IMG/VR virus record: IMGVR_UViG_3300044675_005482
Span: 49,998 to 113,997 of that record
Source: a virus
DNA: 64,000 nucleotides
Reading direction: 5' to 3' (one strand)
Part shown: positions 18,614 through 28,006 of the stretch, piece by piece
Layout of the letters: the number at the start of each line of letters is the position of its first letter
How positions within the stretch are numbered: the first letter of the stretch is position 1
Notes under the pieces: generated by a model
What the model saw: the letters and a program-made list of their open reading frames with translations, nothing else
Told to the model about the DNA's origin: nothing
The model's database searches: none
Made by a program: the position numbers and the translations under genes

Positions 18614-18955
18614 ATGTTGAAGCCAGTATATGAGGACGTAAGCAGGTTTGATTGCTCAGACCTATATTTAAGATCAGTTGGTGCGCCTTCTGGTTCTAAA
18701 ATATGGTCAGCGTGTCACGAAATAGCCCACCTCCTAATTGAAAAGAATATATCATATGGAGACTCAGCTTTAAATCCTGCAAGAATATTTTCTTCGGCGG
18801 ACCCAACAGAACAGCTAAAGGTTCGCATAGATGACAAGCTAAATAGAGTAATGAATAATCAAGGATATGCTGGGGATAATGATATCGATGATTTAATTGG
18901 ATACTTGGTTCTATATAAAATTGCTAAAAGTCAGGTTGCAATTTCAGTCGACTAG
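18614..18955 (+). CDS. Nmad1/DUF1599-like protein
   Basis: 113 residues. HEIAHLLIEKNISYGDSALNP ... LKVRIDDKLNRVMN ... DDLIGYLVLYKIA matches the helical domain called nucleotide-modification-associated domain 1, a MazG-like fold. Possibly hydrolyses nucleotides. Confidence 0.7.
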   Translation: MLKPVYEDVSRFDCSDLYLRSVGAPSGSKIWSACHEIAHLLIEKNISYGDSALNPARIFSSADPTEQLKVRIDDKLNRVMNNQGYAGDNDIDDLIGYLVLYKIAKSQVAISVD

Positions 18956-18964
18956 AAGTATAAT
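18936..18964 (+). promoter_or_regulatory. leaderless promoter TTGCAA-17-TATAAT
   Basis: TTGCAA 18936-18941, 17 bp, TATAAT 18959-18964, 6 nt, ATG 18971. It overlaps the end of the previous gene and starts the terminase operon. Confidence 0.8.
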
Positions 18965-18970
18965 ATATAC

Positions 18971-19507
18971 ATGACAGAATTAGAACCAGCGGTGCATTTT
19001 GATCGCATGAACAAGGTAGTTGAAGAGTTATTAAAGGGCAATACTCATAGTCAGATTGCAGCATCTACTGGATTCAAAAGAGCAGAAGTAATAGAGCTAA
19101 TTAATGAATGGAAAGATGTCGTTCATAATGATGTTAGTTTAAGAGGTCGTGCAAAAGAAGCCATATCTGGAGCTGATCAGCACTATGCAATGCTCATTAA
19201 AGAGGCCTGGAAGACCGTAGAGGACGCAGATACACAGGGCCAACTAAGTGTTAAGGCTGGTGCTTTAAAGCTCATAGCGGACATTGAGACCAAGCGTATA
19301 GGCATGCTACAGTCTGTCGGGGTGCTTGAAAATAATGAACTGGCATCTCAAATTGCAGAGACAGAAAGAAAGCAGGAAATCCTTGTTGGCATATTAAAAG
19401 AGGTAACTGCAGGATGTCCAAAATGTAAGATGGATGTTGCTAAAAGGCTTTCACAAATTACTGGAATAGTAGAGGCAGTTGTTGTAGAGGACTCCAATGC
19501 CGTTTGA
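18971..19507 (+). CDS. terminase small subunit
   Basis: 178 residues. N-terminal helix-turn-helix (GNTHSQIAASTGFKRAEVIELINEW) for DNA recognition, a central helical oligomerisation part and CPKC near the C-terminus. Leaderless start, and overlaps the large subunit gene by 11 nt. Confidence 0.8.
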   Translation: MTELEPAVHFDRMNKVVEELLKGNTHSQIAASTGFKRAEVIELINEWKDVVHNDVSLRGRAKEAISGADQHYAMLIKEAWKTVEDADTQGQLSVKAGALKLIADIETKRIGMLQSVGVLENNELASQIAETERKQEILVGILKEVTAGCPKCKMDVAKRLSQITGIVEAVVVEDSNAV

Positions 19508-21293
19508 TTTTGGCGACTTAATAGATTTACTTGATGGCGAAGAGTTTGAAGAAAAGCCAGTAGATCTTCGTGAGTTTGTTACAAGCCCAAATTATTTAGG
19601 GCTTCCTCCATTGTCAGATCTTCAATACACATTAATCGAAAAAAGCTCACAAATATATAAAGAGTCCACATTGATAAAATTGTTTGGAGAAGAAGAAGGA
19701 AAAAGAATTGCAAAACAAACTGCAACTGAAGTTATTGCACAGCTAGGCAAGGGAAGCGGAAAAGATTACTGCTCTACAATTGCAGTATCTTATATAGTAT
19801 ATTTACTATTGTGCCTAAAGGATCCAGCATCATATTATGGTAAGCCTCCAGGTGATGCAATTGATATCATTAATATTGCTATTAACTCACAGCAAGCAAA
19901 CAATGTATTCTTTAAGGGATTTAAAACTAGAATTGAAAAGTCGCCATGGTTTATAGGTAAATACGATCCAAAGGCTTCTGAAATGAAGTTTGATAAAGCT
20001 GTTACAGTACACTCAGGTCACTCAGAAAGAGAAGCCTGGGAAGGATATAACGTTATTGTAGTTATTCTAGATGAGATATCAGGCTTTTCTATTGAAAATA
20101 CAACAGGACACGATCAGGCTAAAACTGCTGACGCTATATATGATATGTATCGTGCATCCGTAGACTCTCGTTTTCCAGACTTTGGGAAAGTAATTCTTCT
20201 TTCATTTCCACGATTTAAAAATGACCCTATACAAAAATTTTATGAATCTGTCATTGGTGAAAAAGAAACTATAATTAGAACACATAAGTTTAAGATGGAT
20301 GAAGATCTTCCAGACGGAACTGTTGGGAATGAGTTTGAGGTTGAGTGGGAAGAAGATCATATAAAGTCTTACCTTGTTCCAAAAGTGTATGCTTTAAAAA
20401 GACCAACTTGGGAAGTAAACCCAACAAGAAGCATTGAAGATTTTAAGACAGCGTTCTACAAAAATAGTATGGACGCACTTGGTAGATTTGCCTGCATGCC
20501 TCCAGAAATGATTGATGCATTTTTTAAATCAAGAGAAAAAGTAGAAAAAGCGTTTAACAACACAGGCATAGCCGTAGATCAGTTTGGAAGACTTGAAGAA
20601 TGGTTCAAGCCAGATCCAGACAAAAAATATTTTCTTCACGTTGACTTGGCTCAAAAGCATGACCATTGTGCAGTTGCAATGGCACATGTCGATAGATGGG
20701 TAAACGTTAAAGTAACAAGCGATTATTCTCAGCCAGCTCCAATAGTACATGTAGATGCTGTAAGATATTGGACTCCTACTCCAGATAAGTCTGTAGATTT
20801 TACTGAAGTAAAAGACTATATTCTTTCATTAAGAACAAGGGGATTTAATATAGGTGTTTGCACATTTGACCGATGGAACTCTCACGACATGATGCAGCAA
20901 TTAAAGCAGTATGGAATTAACACGGAGATTTTATCTGTAGCAAAGAAGCATTATGATGATATGGCAATGGTGGTTCTAGAAGAAAGAATTAACGGACCAC
21001 ATATACCGCTTCTTATTGATGAATTGCTTCAGCTTAAGATAATGAGAGATAAAGTAGATCACCCAAGAAAGGGATCCAAAGACTTGGCTGACGCAGTTTG
21101 TGGATCAATATTTAATTCAATTAGCAGAACTAGACCAGATAATAATTCTGAAATAAATATTCATACTTATGAATCAATGAGTTATGATAATGACTTTAAG
21201 GTTGATGATAAAGAAACATCACTGAATATGATTAGGCCACCAAGAATGCCAGATAGGTTGTCGGAAGCGCTAGAGAGTATGGAGATAATATGA
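19497..21293 (+). CDS. terL: terminase large subunit
   Basis: 598 residues. ATPase with Walker A-like AQLGKGSGKDYC, Walker B VIVVILDEIS, and the RNase H-like nuclease (FLHVDLAQKHDHCAVAM, CTFDRWNSHDM, KDLADAVCGSIFN). Powers DNA packaging and cleaves concatemers. Confidence 0.93.
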   Translation: MPFDFGDLIDLLDGEEFEEKPVDLREFVTSPNYLGLPPLSDLQYTLIEKSSQIYKESTLIKLFGEEEGKRIAKQTATEVIAQLGKGSGKDYCSTIAVSYIVYLLLCLKDPASYYGKPPGDAIDIINIAINSQQANNVFFKGFKTRIEKSPWFIGKYDPKASEMKFDKAVTVHSGHSEREAWEGYNVIVVILDEISGFSIENTTGHDQAKTADAIYDMYRASVDSRFPDFGKVILLSFPRFKNDPIQKFYESVIGEKETIIRTHKFKMDEDLPDGTVGNEFEVEWEEDHIKSYLVPKVYALKRPTWEVNPTRSIEDFKTAFYKNSMDALGRFACMPPEMIDAFFKSREKVEKAFNNTGIAVDQFGRLEEWFKPDPDKKYFLHVDLAQKHDHCAVAMAHVDRWVNVKVTSDYSQPAPIVHVDAVRYWTPTPDKSVDFTEVKDYILSLRTRGFNIGVCTFDRWNSHDMMQQLKQYGINTEILSVAKKHYDDMAMVVLEERINGPHIPLLIDELLQLKIMRDKVDHPRKGSKDLADAVCGSIFNSISRTRPDNNSEINIHTYESMSYDNDFKVDDKETSLNMIRPPRMPDRLSEALESMEII

Positions 21294-21529
21294 GCGAGTA
21301 TCAGGAAAGAGCAAAGGAGTGTAAATGCTGTGGAAAGCATGTTCCTCTACCAACCGTGTTAAAAGATTTTAACGGTATTATTTTATGCCCAACAACCTTT
21401 GCTAACGTAATGGAATATAAAAGAATATGGAAGGCAATAGGAAGTAGGCCAAGCGGATCTATTAGAAAACATTTCTCTGAGTATGTTCAATCTCTAGTAG
21501 AAAATGAAGCTATTAATGAAGTTCAATGA
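21290..21529 (+). CDS. zinc-finger hypothetical protein
   Basis: 79 residues. CKCCGKHVPLP followed by a later Cys forms a partial zinc motif. ATGA-coupled to terL. Function unknown. Confidence 0.65.
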   Translation: MSEYQERAKECKCCGKHVPLPTVLKDFNGIILCPTTFANVMEYKRIWKAIGSRPSGSIRKHFSEYVQSLVENEAINEVQ

Positions 21530-22595
21530 TGTTTTTAATACCAGGGTACTTAATTCAATACATCCAGATTCGGTAGAAAGATTTTTATTTAACTTAGATT
21601 CAAATAGCGTTTTAAATAAAGAACGTGTACAAAAAATGTTTTATAATAATATAAGCAACGAAAATATAAAATATATACACACTCTAGGAAAATCTGGACA
21701 CAAAAATGACAACATTACATATTCTTATAATAGCTTGGGCTTTAGAGGCAAAGAGTTTGAGCCAGAAGAAGATTTAGTTATTGCTGGGTGCTCTCAAACT
21801 TTTGGAATGGGGCTAGAAGAAAATTATATATGGGGGAATGTAGTAGCAAACAGTCTTGGATATAAGGCCTCAAATATTTCTATGCCAGGTGCATCAACTG
21901 AATCAATTATAAATAACATATATGCTTACTTTAAAGAGTATGGTCACCCTAAAATGCTACTAGCTCTTTTCCCAGACATGTATAGATTTCAAATACCAAC
22001 TAATAGAAAATATATAACATCTTCCTCTATTAAAAATGAAGGACCAGAACCTTACGAACAACCATACATGACCTACCTTTACCTTGATAAACAAGAGCAA
22101 AGCAAGAAGCCTAAGTACCAAAAGATTCCTTTTGATTTAGAAGAAATTATAACACCAGAAATTGCTTTTTTTTATAACATGAAAAGCATTATTATTTTAA
22201 ACCAATATTGTAATGCATTGGGTATCAAATTTTATTGGGCTAGCTGGAGGCCAGAACTAGATATTGCTATAACAAAGATTAAATCTGATTCTAAAGACTA
22301 CGAAAACTATGTATCATTAGACATATTTAACTGGTACACAAAGCACTCATTTGAAGAAGACCCATTCGGGGTTGAAAAAAATTTAATAGAATCGGAATAT
22401 TATCATAAAGATTACGCCTTAGATTGCTATAATTGCTATAATGAACAAGAGTGTGACATGATCGTTAATTGCCATGAGGAATTATTTGAATCTAATAAAA
22501 ATTTGTTTCATCACGGAAATGACCGTGCACATATAGGCTCGCATAAACATCAACACATAGCAGAAAAATTTATTGAAAGGATAAAGAATGAATAG
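21504..22595 (+). CDS. SGNH/GDSL hydrolase-like protein, paralog 1
   Basis: About 363 residues (ATG 21516 is an alternative start). VIAGCSQTFGMGLEE carries the family nucleophile block, NISMPGAST supplies the Gly block, and GSHKHQHIAEKF near the C-terminus gives the catalytic His region. Its paralog lies at 24262. Such enzymes add or remove acyl groups on polysaccharides. Located at the start of the glycan cassette. Confidence 0.75.
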   Translation: MKLLMKFNDVFNTRVLNSIHPDSVERFLFNLDSNSVLNKERVQKMFYNNISNENIKYIHTLGKSGHKNDNITYSYNSLGFRGKEFEPEEDLVIAGCSQTFGMGLEENYIWGNVVANSLGYKASNISMPGASTESIINNIYAYFKEYGHPKMLLALFPDMYRFQIPTNRKYITSSSIKNEGPEPYEQPYMTYLYLDKQEQSKKPKYQKIPFDLEEIITPEIAFFYNMKSIIILNQYCNALGIKFYWASWRPELDIAITKIKSDSKDYENYVSLDIFNWYTKHSFEEDPFGVEKNLIESEYYHKDYALDCYNCYNEQECDMIVNCHEELFESNKNLFHHGNDRAHIGSHKHQHIAEKFIERIKNE

Positions 22596-22689
22596 AATAA
22601 CATTTACTACTTTTTATATTATAGAAAAAATAAAAAGAAAAATAAAGACTAAAAAATATAAAAAAAGAAATAGCGGGTTTATGTACTAA
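22588..22689 (+). CDS. 33-residue highly basic peptide
   Basis: Extremely Lys/Ile-rich. Overlaps the upstream stop by 8 nt and the downstream ATG by one base, so it is translationally coupled between the hydrolase and the carbamoyltransferase. Function unknown. Confidence 0.5.
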   Translation: MNRITFTTFYIIEKIKRKIKTKKYKKRNSGFMY

Positions 22690-24197
22690 TGATTATCCTG
22701 GGGATAAACGAGACTTCTCACGATGCTTCTGTGTCTTTAATTAAGGATGGCCAGATACTTTTTGCAGGACATGCAGAAAGATATAGCAAAGAAAAGAATG
22801 ATTGGTATATAAATGATGATCTCCTTAAAGATGCTTTTTCTTATGGGTTTCCAGACCACATAGCATACTATGAGAAGCCTCTTTTAAAAGCATCTAGATT
22901 ATTTTTAAAAGGAGGATCTGGAGACTGGCTTCCAAGATATAAAGTAGATAATATTTTTGGCAGACCTCTACCAGTAAAATCATTCAAGCATCACTACTCC
23001 CATGCTTGTGCTGGGTATTATACTAGCCCATATGCAGACGCAGCTATTGTTGTGCTTGATGCTATTGGAGAATATAATACTTCAACCATCTGGGTTGGAG
23101 AAGGAGAAAAAATTAAATTAAAGTATAAGCAAAATTACCCAGTGAGCTTTGGACTTTTTTATTCGGCATTTACAGAGCTATTAGAATTAATGCCAAATCA
23201 AGAAGAGTATATAATGATGGGAATGGCAGCTTATGGAAATCCAGATAGATATTTTAATCAAGTAAATAATTATTTCCCAGAATACAATAAGCAAAAATAT
23301 AATTTTCACAAAGGAATAAAAGATTTTGATTGGGGACACGTTCCTTGTTTTGCTGGTACGGAGGGCACAGGCTATGTTGGAGAATGGTTCCAGCAAAGAA
23401 AATTTGATTTAGCTGCGGCGGTACAAAAGGTATACGAACTAAGGCTTAGCGAGTTTATGCACATGGCATATACAATTACTGGTAAAAAGAATTTAGTTTT
23501 TATGGGAGGTTGTGCTTTAAACAGCAAGGCAAATACAATGCTCTGGAATATATTTAAAGATGTTTGGATCATGCCAAACCCAGGAGACGCTGGAAGCTCA
23601 TTAGGAGCAGCATTAGCACTATACGGCAAACACATAGAGTGGAAAGGTCCATATTTAGGACACGACATTGGTGGGAAATATCCAGTTCAAAAAATTTTTG
23701 ATGGCATATTAAAAGATGGCATAGTTGCTGTTGCTTCAGGAAGGGCAGAGTATGGCCCAAGAGCTTTAGGAAATAGAAGCATCCTTGCTGACCCTAGAGA
23801 TCCAAACATTAAAGACAAAGTAAATCTAATAAAACAAAGAGAGATGTTTAGACCGTTTGCTCCAGTAGTATTAGAAGAGTTTGCCAGCGAATGGTTTGAT
23901 ATGAATTTTGCATCTCCATATATGCAATACACTGTTAAATGTAAATATCCAGACAAGGTTCCATCTGTAGTTCATGTAGACGGAACATCTAGAGTTCAAA
24001 CAGTCAATAGAGATCAGCATCCAGGCCTGCACATGGTTTTAAGAAAGTTTTACTGGGAAACTGGAATCCCAATGCTATTGAATACTAGCTTAAATATAAA
24101 GGGACAGCCATTGTTAAATGATAAACAAGATGCTATTGACTGGCAGGAGCATTATAGATATAATATACTAACTAGCAACAATAGCTTAGTTGGTTAA
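22689..24197 (+). CDS. carbamoyltransferase (NodU/TobZ family)
   Basis: 502 residues. An ASKHA-type N-terminal domain (ILGINETSHDASVSLI, HHYSHACAGYYTSP) and a C-terminal YrdC-like part (GDAGSSLGAALALYG, EYGPRALGNRSILADPRD, NTSLNIKGQP). Transfers carbamoyl from carbamoyl phosphate to a hydroxyl, in known cases on sugars or hydroxymethylated bases. Its stop codon lies inside the tRNA-Met gene. The target is not evident; no base hydroxymethylase is in the window. Confidence 0.9.
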   Translation: MIILGINETSHDASVSLIKDGQILFAGHAERYSKEKNDWYINDDLLKDAFSYGFPDHIAYYEKPLLKASRLFLKGGSGDWLPRYKVDNIFGRPLPVKSFKHHYSHACAGYYTSPYADAAIVVLDAIGEYNTSTIWVGEGEKIKLKYKQNYPVSFGLFYSAFTELLELMPNQEEYIMMGMAAYGNPDRYFNQVNNYFPEYNKQKYNFHKGIKDFDWGHVPCFAGTEGTGYVGEWFQQRKFDLAAAVQKVYELRLSEFMHMAYTITGKKNLVFMGGCALNSKANTMLWNIFKDVWIMPNPGDAGSSLGAALALYGKHIEWKGPYLGHDIGGKYPVQKIFDGILKDGIVAVASGRAEYGPRALGNRSILADPRDPNIKDKVNLIKQREMFRPFAPVVLEEFASEWFDMNFASPYMQYTVKCKYPDKVPSVVHVDGTSRVQTVNRDQHPGLHMVLRKFYWETGIPMLLNTSLNIKGQPLLNDKQDAIDWQEHYRYNILTSNNSLVG

Positions 24198-24248
24198 AGC
24201 CCCGAACTCATAATTCGGTAATCGTAGGTTCAAGTCCTACTTGTTGCA
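24175..24248 (+). tRNA. tRNA-Met (CAT)
   Basis: Acceptor stem GCAACAA/TTGTTGC with discriminator A, anticodon stem CCGAA/TTCGG around loop CTCATAA (anticodon CAT) and T-loop TTCAAGT. No encoded CCA. The 5' 23 nt are also the end of the carbamoyltransferase gene. Could be elongator Met, or Ile after lysidine modification. Confidence 0.9.
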
Positions 24249-24261
24249 CACAGGAGGTGCT

Positions 24262-25266
24262 ATGTTTAATACACATATGGGTGACAATGAAAGCTTGCTG
24301 GACGCAATGATCCATAAGCCAAGTCATTTTTTTAATGTGTCAGAACACACCAAATTTTTATTATATGATAACTCTTTAGTTAAAGACACACCTAAAGAAG
24401 TAAATCCTGCTGTGTTTAGAAAGAATCAAATATCATACAGGATGAACAGAAAAAATTATAGGTCTCCAGATTTTCACAAAGACACCGACATTCTTTTTGC
24501 TGGTTGCTCTTTGACTTATGGTGACGGAATCCCAGAAGAATTTGTATGGCCTAGCATTGTTGCAAGAGATCTTGGTCTAACCTATGCCAATTTGGGACTA
24601 TCTGGAGATTCAGTTTACGGACAAGTAAAAAGAATATTTGCCTACTTTAAAGAATTTGGACATCCTAAATATCTATACGCTATTTTCCCAGAATTTTATA
24701 GAATGGTTATACCAATAAATAGAAGAGTGTTTACTACTGGGAATTCTGTAAGAGAATTAAAGGAAAGAAAAGATAATGATTATAATGAATTTATTTTAAA
24801 AAATGCTTTTATTCCAGGCTCTATAGATAAAAACTTTAAAATGTCTATTCGTCCTCATGTTGCAGAGCATGTATTGAACCCAGAAATACCTCATTTTTTA
24901 TCTGCACAAAGCATACTTATGCTGGACGCATACTGTGAAGCCGCAGGCATTAAGTTTGCTTGGTCTACGTGGGATCAAAAACAATTTATGGTGCTAAAAT
25001 CATTAGGAGAAAACTACTATAAAAACTTAATAGATATAGACATGGAGTCATGGGAAATATGCTATAGTCCAATAGAAGATAAGTATAAGAAAAATGGAGA
25101 ACAGGTATTCTGCCATAATGAGTTAAAAGATATAAGCAGAGGGTTTTTTGATTTAGGTATGGATAGAGATTATGGAATTAAATCAGCACATTGGGGATCT
25201 CATAGGCATCAGCACGTAGCTGATATCATTAAAAATCATGTATCGAAATGGATTAGTAATGGATGA
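24262..25266 (+). CDS. SGNH/GDSL hydrolase-like protein, paralog 2
   Basis: 334 residues from ATG 24262, with AGGAGG 8 nt upstream. Shares with 21504-22595 the blocks FAGCSLTYGDGIPEE, FAYFKEFGHPKYLYAIFPEFYR, and GSHRHQHVAD. Same likely role in acyl modification of a glycan. Confidence 0.75.
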   Translation: MFNTHMGDNESLLDAMIHKPSHFFNVSEHTKFLLYDNSLVKDTPKEVNPAVFRKNQISYRMNRKNYRSPDFHKDTDILFAGCSLTYGDGIPEEFVWPSIVARDLGLTYANLGLSGDSVYGQVKRIFAYFKEFGHPKYLYAIFPEFYRMVIPINRRVFTTGNSVRELKERKDNDYNEFILKNAFIPGSIDKNFKMSIRPHVAEHVLNPEIPHFLSAQSILMLDAYCEAAGIKFAWSTWDQKQFMVLKSLGENYYKNLIDIDMESWEICYSPIEDKYKKNGEQVFCHNELKDISRGFFDLGMDRDYGIKSAHWGSHRHQHVADIIKNHVSKWISNG

Positions 25267-25540
25267 AATAATGCAACATTACCTAGAAATAGGTGCAATT
25301 GAAATTTCTGGTGTAGATAGTAATGGAGAAATGCTGTTCTCTATTACTGAAAAAGCAAAGGAAGTTGCCCCAGAACTATGGGAGTCTCACCAAGAGCATG
25401 TAGATAAAACCCTTATAGATCTTTATGAAAAGGGGCTTATTGAGGTAGAGTATAATGAAAACCTAGAGGCTGAAATAAAGTTAAGCGAAGCTGGCATTGA
25501 GGCATCAAGAGAATACGGCTTAAGGTTTTTAGGAGAATAG
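25259..25540 (+). CDS. winged-helix-like small protein
   Basis: 93 residues starting in overlap with the previous stop. HVDKTLIDLYEKGLIEVEYNENLEAEIKLSEAGIEA looks like a DNA-binding winged helix (MarR/PadR style) or small adaptor. Function uncertain. Confidence 0.6.
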   Translation: MDEIMQHYLEIGAIEISGVDSNGEMLFSITEKAKEVAPELWESHQEHVDKTLIDLYEKGLIEVEYNENLEAEIKLSEAGIEASREYGLRFLGE

Positions 25541-25543
25541 TTA

Positions 25544-26593
25544 ATGTTTAGTTATCAGGGCTGGAAATTTGACACTATAGAATCAATACCATACCCAGAA
25601 GAAAACTTTGAAATAATTAAGGTTACTAACTTAAGGAACAGAGAGTCTATATCCTATGGCTCTGTAATTGAAGAGCCTGCCTTTATGATGCCAGCCAACG
25701 CACACCTGTGGCATTTTGTGCAGGAGGGCCTAGCTCAGTATGAAGTTATAGCCAATAAAATTCCATCAGTTAAGTTATTTTTGCACGACATACATATTGG
25801 AACCGTAACAGAAAAATTTTTAAGTATTGAAAATTATTGTAAAATAAAAGGAAAGAATTTTAAATACATTAAAGATTTGTCTAATATTTATAGTCACGAT
25901 AAAAAAGTATACATTACACACAGCAGGACTATTCTCATTAAGGAAGCATATTTTATTAACGATACACTAAGATTAATAGACAGAGATTTAGTGCTTCAAG
26001 GTAATGTTGTGCCATACTGGGTAGAAGCAACAGATGCTGACGGTAACTGGATTGAAGGAGAAGAGTATAAAAAGGCTTCCCCTTATTTTAATCAAGACTG
26101 CATATACGATAGATGGCAGATGGACGGACTACACCTTGTAAAAGATAGATTGAGTCCTTATATAAAAGAAAATAATGAGTCTTATAAAAAAATATATATT
26201 AGCAGAGAAGATGTAAATAAAATGTGGTCGCAATTGTCCCCAGATAGAGCCTTTGCGGAAGAGCATATCTTGGTTGACTATTTTATTTCACAGGGGTATA
26301 ATAAGGTTGTACTGACTAATTATGATTACATAGATCAAATTAATATTATTTTTAATGCTACTCATATTGTTGGTCTTACTGGTTCTGGTTTATTTAATAC
26401 CTTTTTATGTAAACCTGGCACTACCGTAATTGAAATAAACGTAAGCGGTGGATACTATTGGTCTTATGAATATTTTAAAGAATTTAATATAAAAGTTAAA
26501 ACGGCAGAACTAAGATGGAGAAAAGATTACACTGCAGTATTGTCAAAGAAAAACATGGATAAATTAAAAGAACTGGTAGAAAATAATGATTAA
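25544..26593 (+). CDS. GT61-like glycosyltransferase 1
   Basis: 349 residues. KKIYISREDVNKMW, LVDYFISQGYNKVVL, and the C-terminal GLTGSGLFNTFLCKPGTTVIEI motif, typical of family 61 (DUF563) transferases. One of four relatives in this window. Probably transfers a pentose or GlcNAc-like sugar; donor unknown. Confidence 0.8.
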   Translation: MFSYQGWKFDTIESIPYPEENFEIIKVTNLRNRESISYGSVIEEPAFMMPANAHLWHFVQEGLAQYEVIANKIPSVKLFLHDIHIGTVTEKFLSIENYCKIKGKNFKYIKDLSNIYSHDKKVYITHSRTILIKEAYFINDTLRLIDRDLVLQGNVVPYWVEATDADGNWIEGEEYKKASPYFNQDCIYDRWQMDGLHLVKDRLSPYIKENNESYKKIYISREDVNKMWSQLSPDRAFAEEHILVDYFISQGYNKVVLTNYDYIDQINIIFNATHIVGLTGSGLFNTFLCKPGTTVIEINVSGGYYWSYEYFKEFNIKVKTAELRWRKDYTAVLSKKNMDKLKELVENND

Positions 26594-27680
26594 TATAGTT
26601 GTTCCGCTAGCTGGAGAAGGAACTAGATTTTCTTCTGCTGGCTTCAAAACCCCAAAGCCTTTAATAGTTGTCGATGGCAAAACTATGATAGAGCATTCCG
26701 TAGAGACCCTTGGTATTAAGGGCAGGTATATTTTTATAACAAAAGAATATAAAAACAATTTATATAACATTGAGCTGTCCTCTATTATTAAAAGGATAAT
26801 GCCAGATGCAATTGAAATAAAAGTTGATAAAAAACAACGTGGTGCTGCAGATGCCGTAATGTATGCAGAAAAATATATTGATAATAAGAACAGCTTAATA
26901 ACAATTAATTGCGATCAAATTTTAAATTGGGATGCGGAAGAGTTTCTTAAGCATGTTGAAGATTCTGGTGCTGACGGTGCTGTAGTTTTATTTAAAGCCG
27001 ACGATCCAAAGCATAGCTACGCAGAAGTTATAGACAATAAGATTATAAAGATTGTTGAAAAAGAAGTGATATCTAATGACGCATTAATTGGAGTACACTA
27101 CTGGAAACACGGTTCAGATTTTGTTGCTTCGGCAAAAGAGCTTTTAAACATTGACGGCCCAAATGAAGTATATATATCTCAAACATACTCTGCTATGTTA
27201 AAAAATGGAAAGACAATATCTCCATTCTTTATTCCTAATAATGACTATATTAATTTAGGAACACCAGAAGACGTAACAATTTATTTGGGGAAGGTTAAAG
27301 AATTTTATACAGACAAGCCAAAAACAATATTCTGCGATATAGACGGAACAATTATAAAGCACCTACACAAGTTCAGTGACCTAGGTAAATTTGATGCAGA
27401 AATTTTGCCAGGGGTAATAAATAAGTTTAATGAGTGGGATTCAAAAGGATATAAGATTATTTTAACAACTGCTAGAAAAGAATCGGCAAGGGCAATTACA
27501 GAGAAACATTTAAATGGGCTTGGTTTGTGCTGGGACATGTTAATAATGGGAGTCACAAGCGGGCAAAGAGTTCTAATAAATGATAAACTAAACTATAAAG
27601 ATCCAGATAGAGCAACTTCTATTAACCTAATCACAAACGACGGGTTTGAATCAACATACTGGGAAGAGTACGGGCTATGA
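26586..27680 (+). CDS. sugar nucleotidyltransferase fused to HAD phosphatase
   Basis: 364 residues. Residues 1-235 form a nucleotidyltransferase (VVPLAGEGTRFSSAGFKTPKPLI, INCDQILNW, GTPEDVTIYLG). Residues 245-364 are HAD-like (IFCDIDGTIIK, ILTTARKE). The fusion would make an NDP-sugar or related activated precursor and remove a phosphate, supplying the nearby transferases. Confidence 0.85.
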   Translation: MINIVVPLAGEGTRFSSAGFKTPKPLIVVDGKTMIEHSVETLGIKGRYIFITKEYKNNLYNIELSSIIKRIMPDAIEIKVDKKQRGAADAVMYAEKYIDNKNSLITINCDQILNWDAEEFLKHVEDSGADGAVVLFKADDPKHSYAEVIDNKIIKIVEKEVISNDALIGVHYWKHGSDFVASAKELLNIDGPNEVYISQTYSAMLKNGKTISPFFIPNNDYINLGTPEDVTIYLGKVKEFYTDKPKTIFCDIDGTIIKHLHKFSDLGKFDAEILPGVINKFNEWDSKGYKIILTTARKESARAITEKHLNGLGLCWDMLIMGVTSGQRVLINDKLNYKDPDRATSINLITNDGFESTYWEEYGL

Positions 27681-28006
27681 AGCTTTCAAGACTAGAAGAC
27701 ACTATCGGAGGATGGTTTGTAGGAGATTTTGACAAGGCGGCATACAGGACAGATGCATGTGAGGTATCCTATAAGTATCATCATAAGGGAGAGCATTGGC
27801 CCACACACTACCAAGAAAAGGTAATGGAGATCAATCTAATGGTTCGTGGACAAATGAAGATGCAGGATAAAATACTTTTATCTGGAGATATTTTTATAAT
27901 ATATCCTTATGAGATAGCTGATCCAGAATTCCTTACTGACTGCGAAGTTGTTTGCGTAAAGGTTCCTGGAATTACAAATGACAAAGTGGTAGTTGAAAAG
28001 ATATGA
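27677..28006 (+). CDS. cupin-like protein
   Basis: 109 residues, beta-rich, with KGEHWPTHYQEKVMEINLMVRGQMKM and SGDIFIIYPYEIADPEF resembling the two cupin motifs. Overlaps neighbours on both sides (ATGA). Possibly a sugar-phosphate isomerase or epimerase, but metal ligands are incomplete. Confidence 0.65.
   Translation: MKLSRLEDTIGGWFVGDFDKAAYRTDACEVSYKYHHKGEHWPTHYQEKVMEINLMVRGQMKMQDKILLSGDIFIIYPYEIADPEFLTDCEVVCVKVPGITNDKVVVEKI

Noticed and set aside
22689-24197. Carbamoyltransferase as proof of modified cytosine DNA
   Set aside because: No thymidylate-synthase-like hydroxymethylase or base kinase is visible in this window, and neighbours point to glycan modification.
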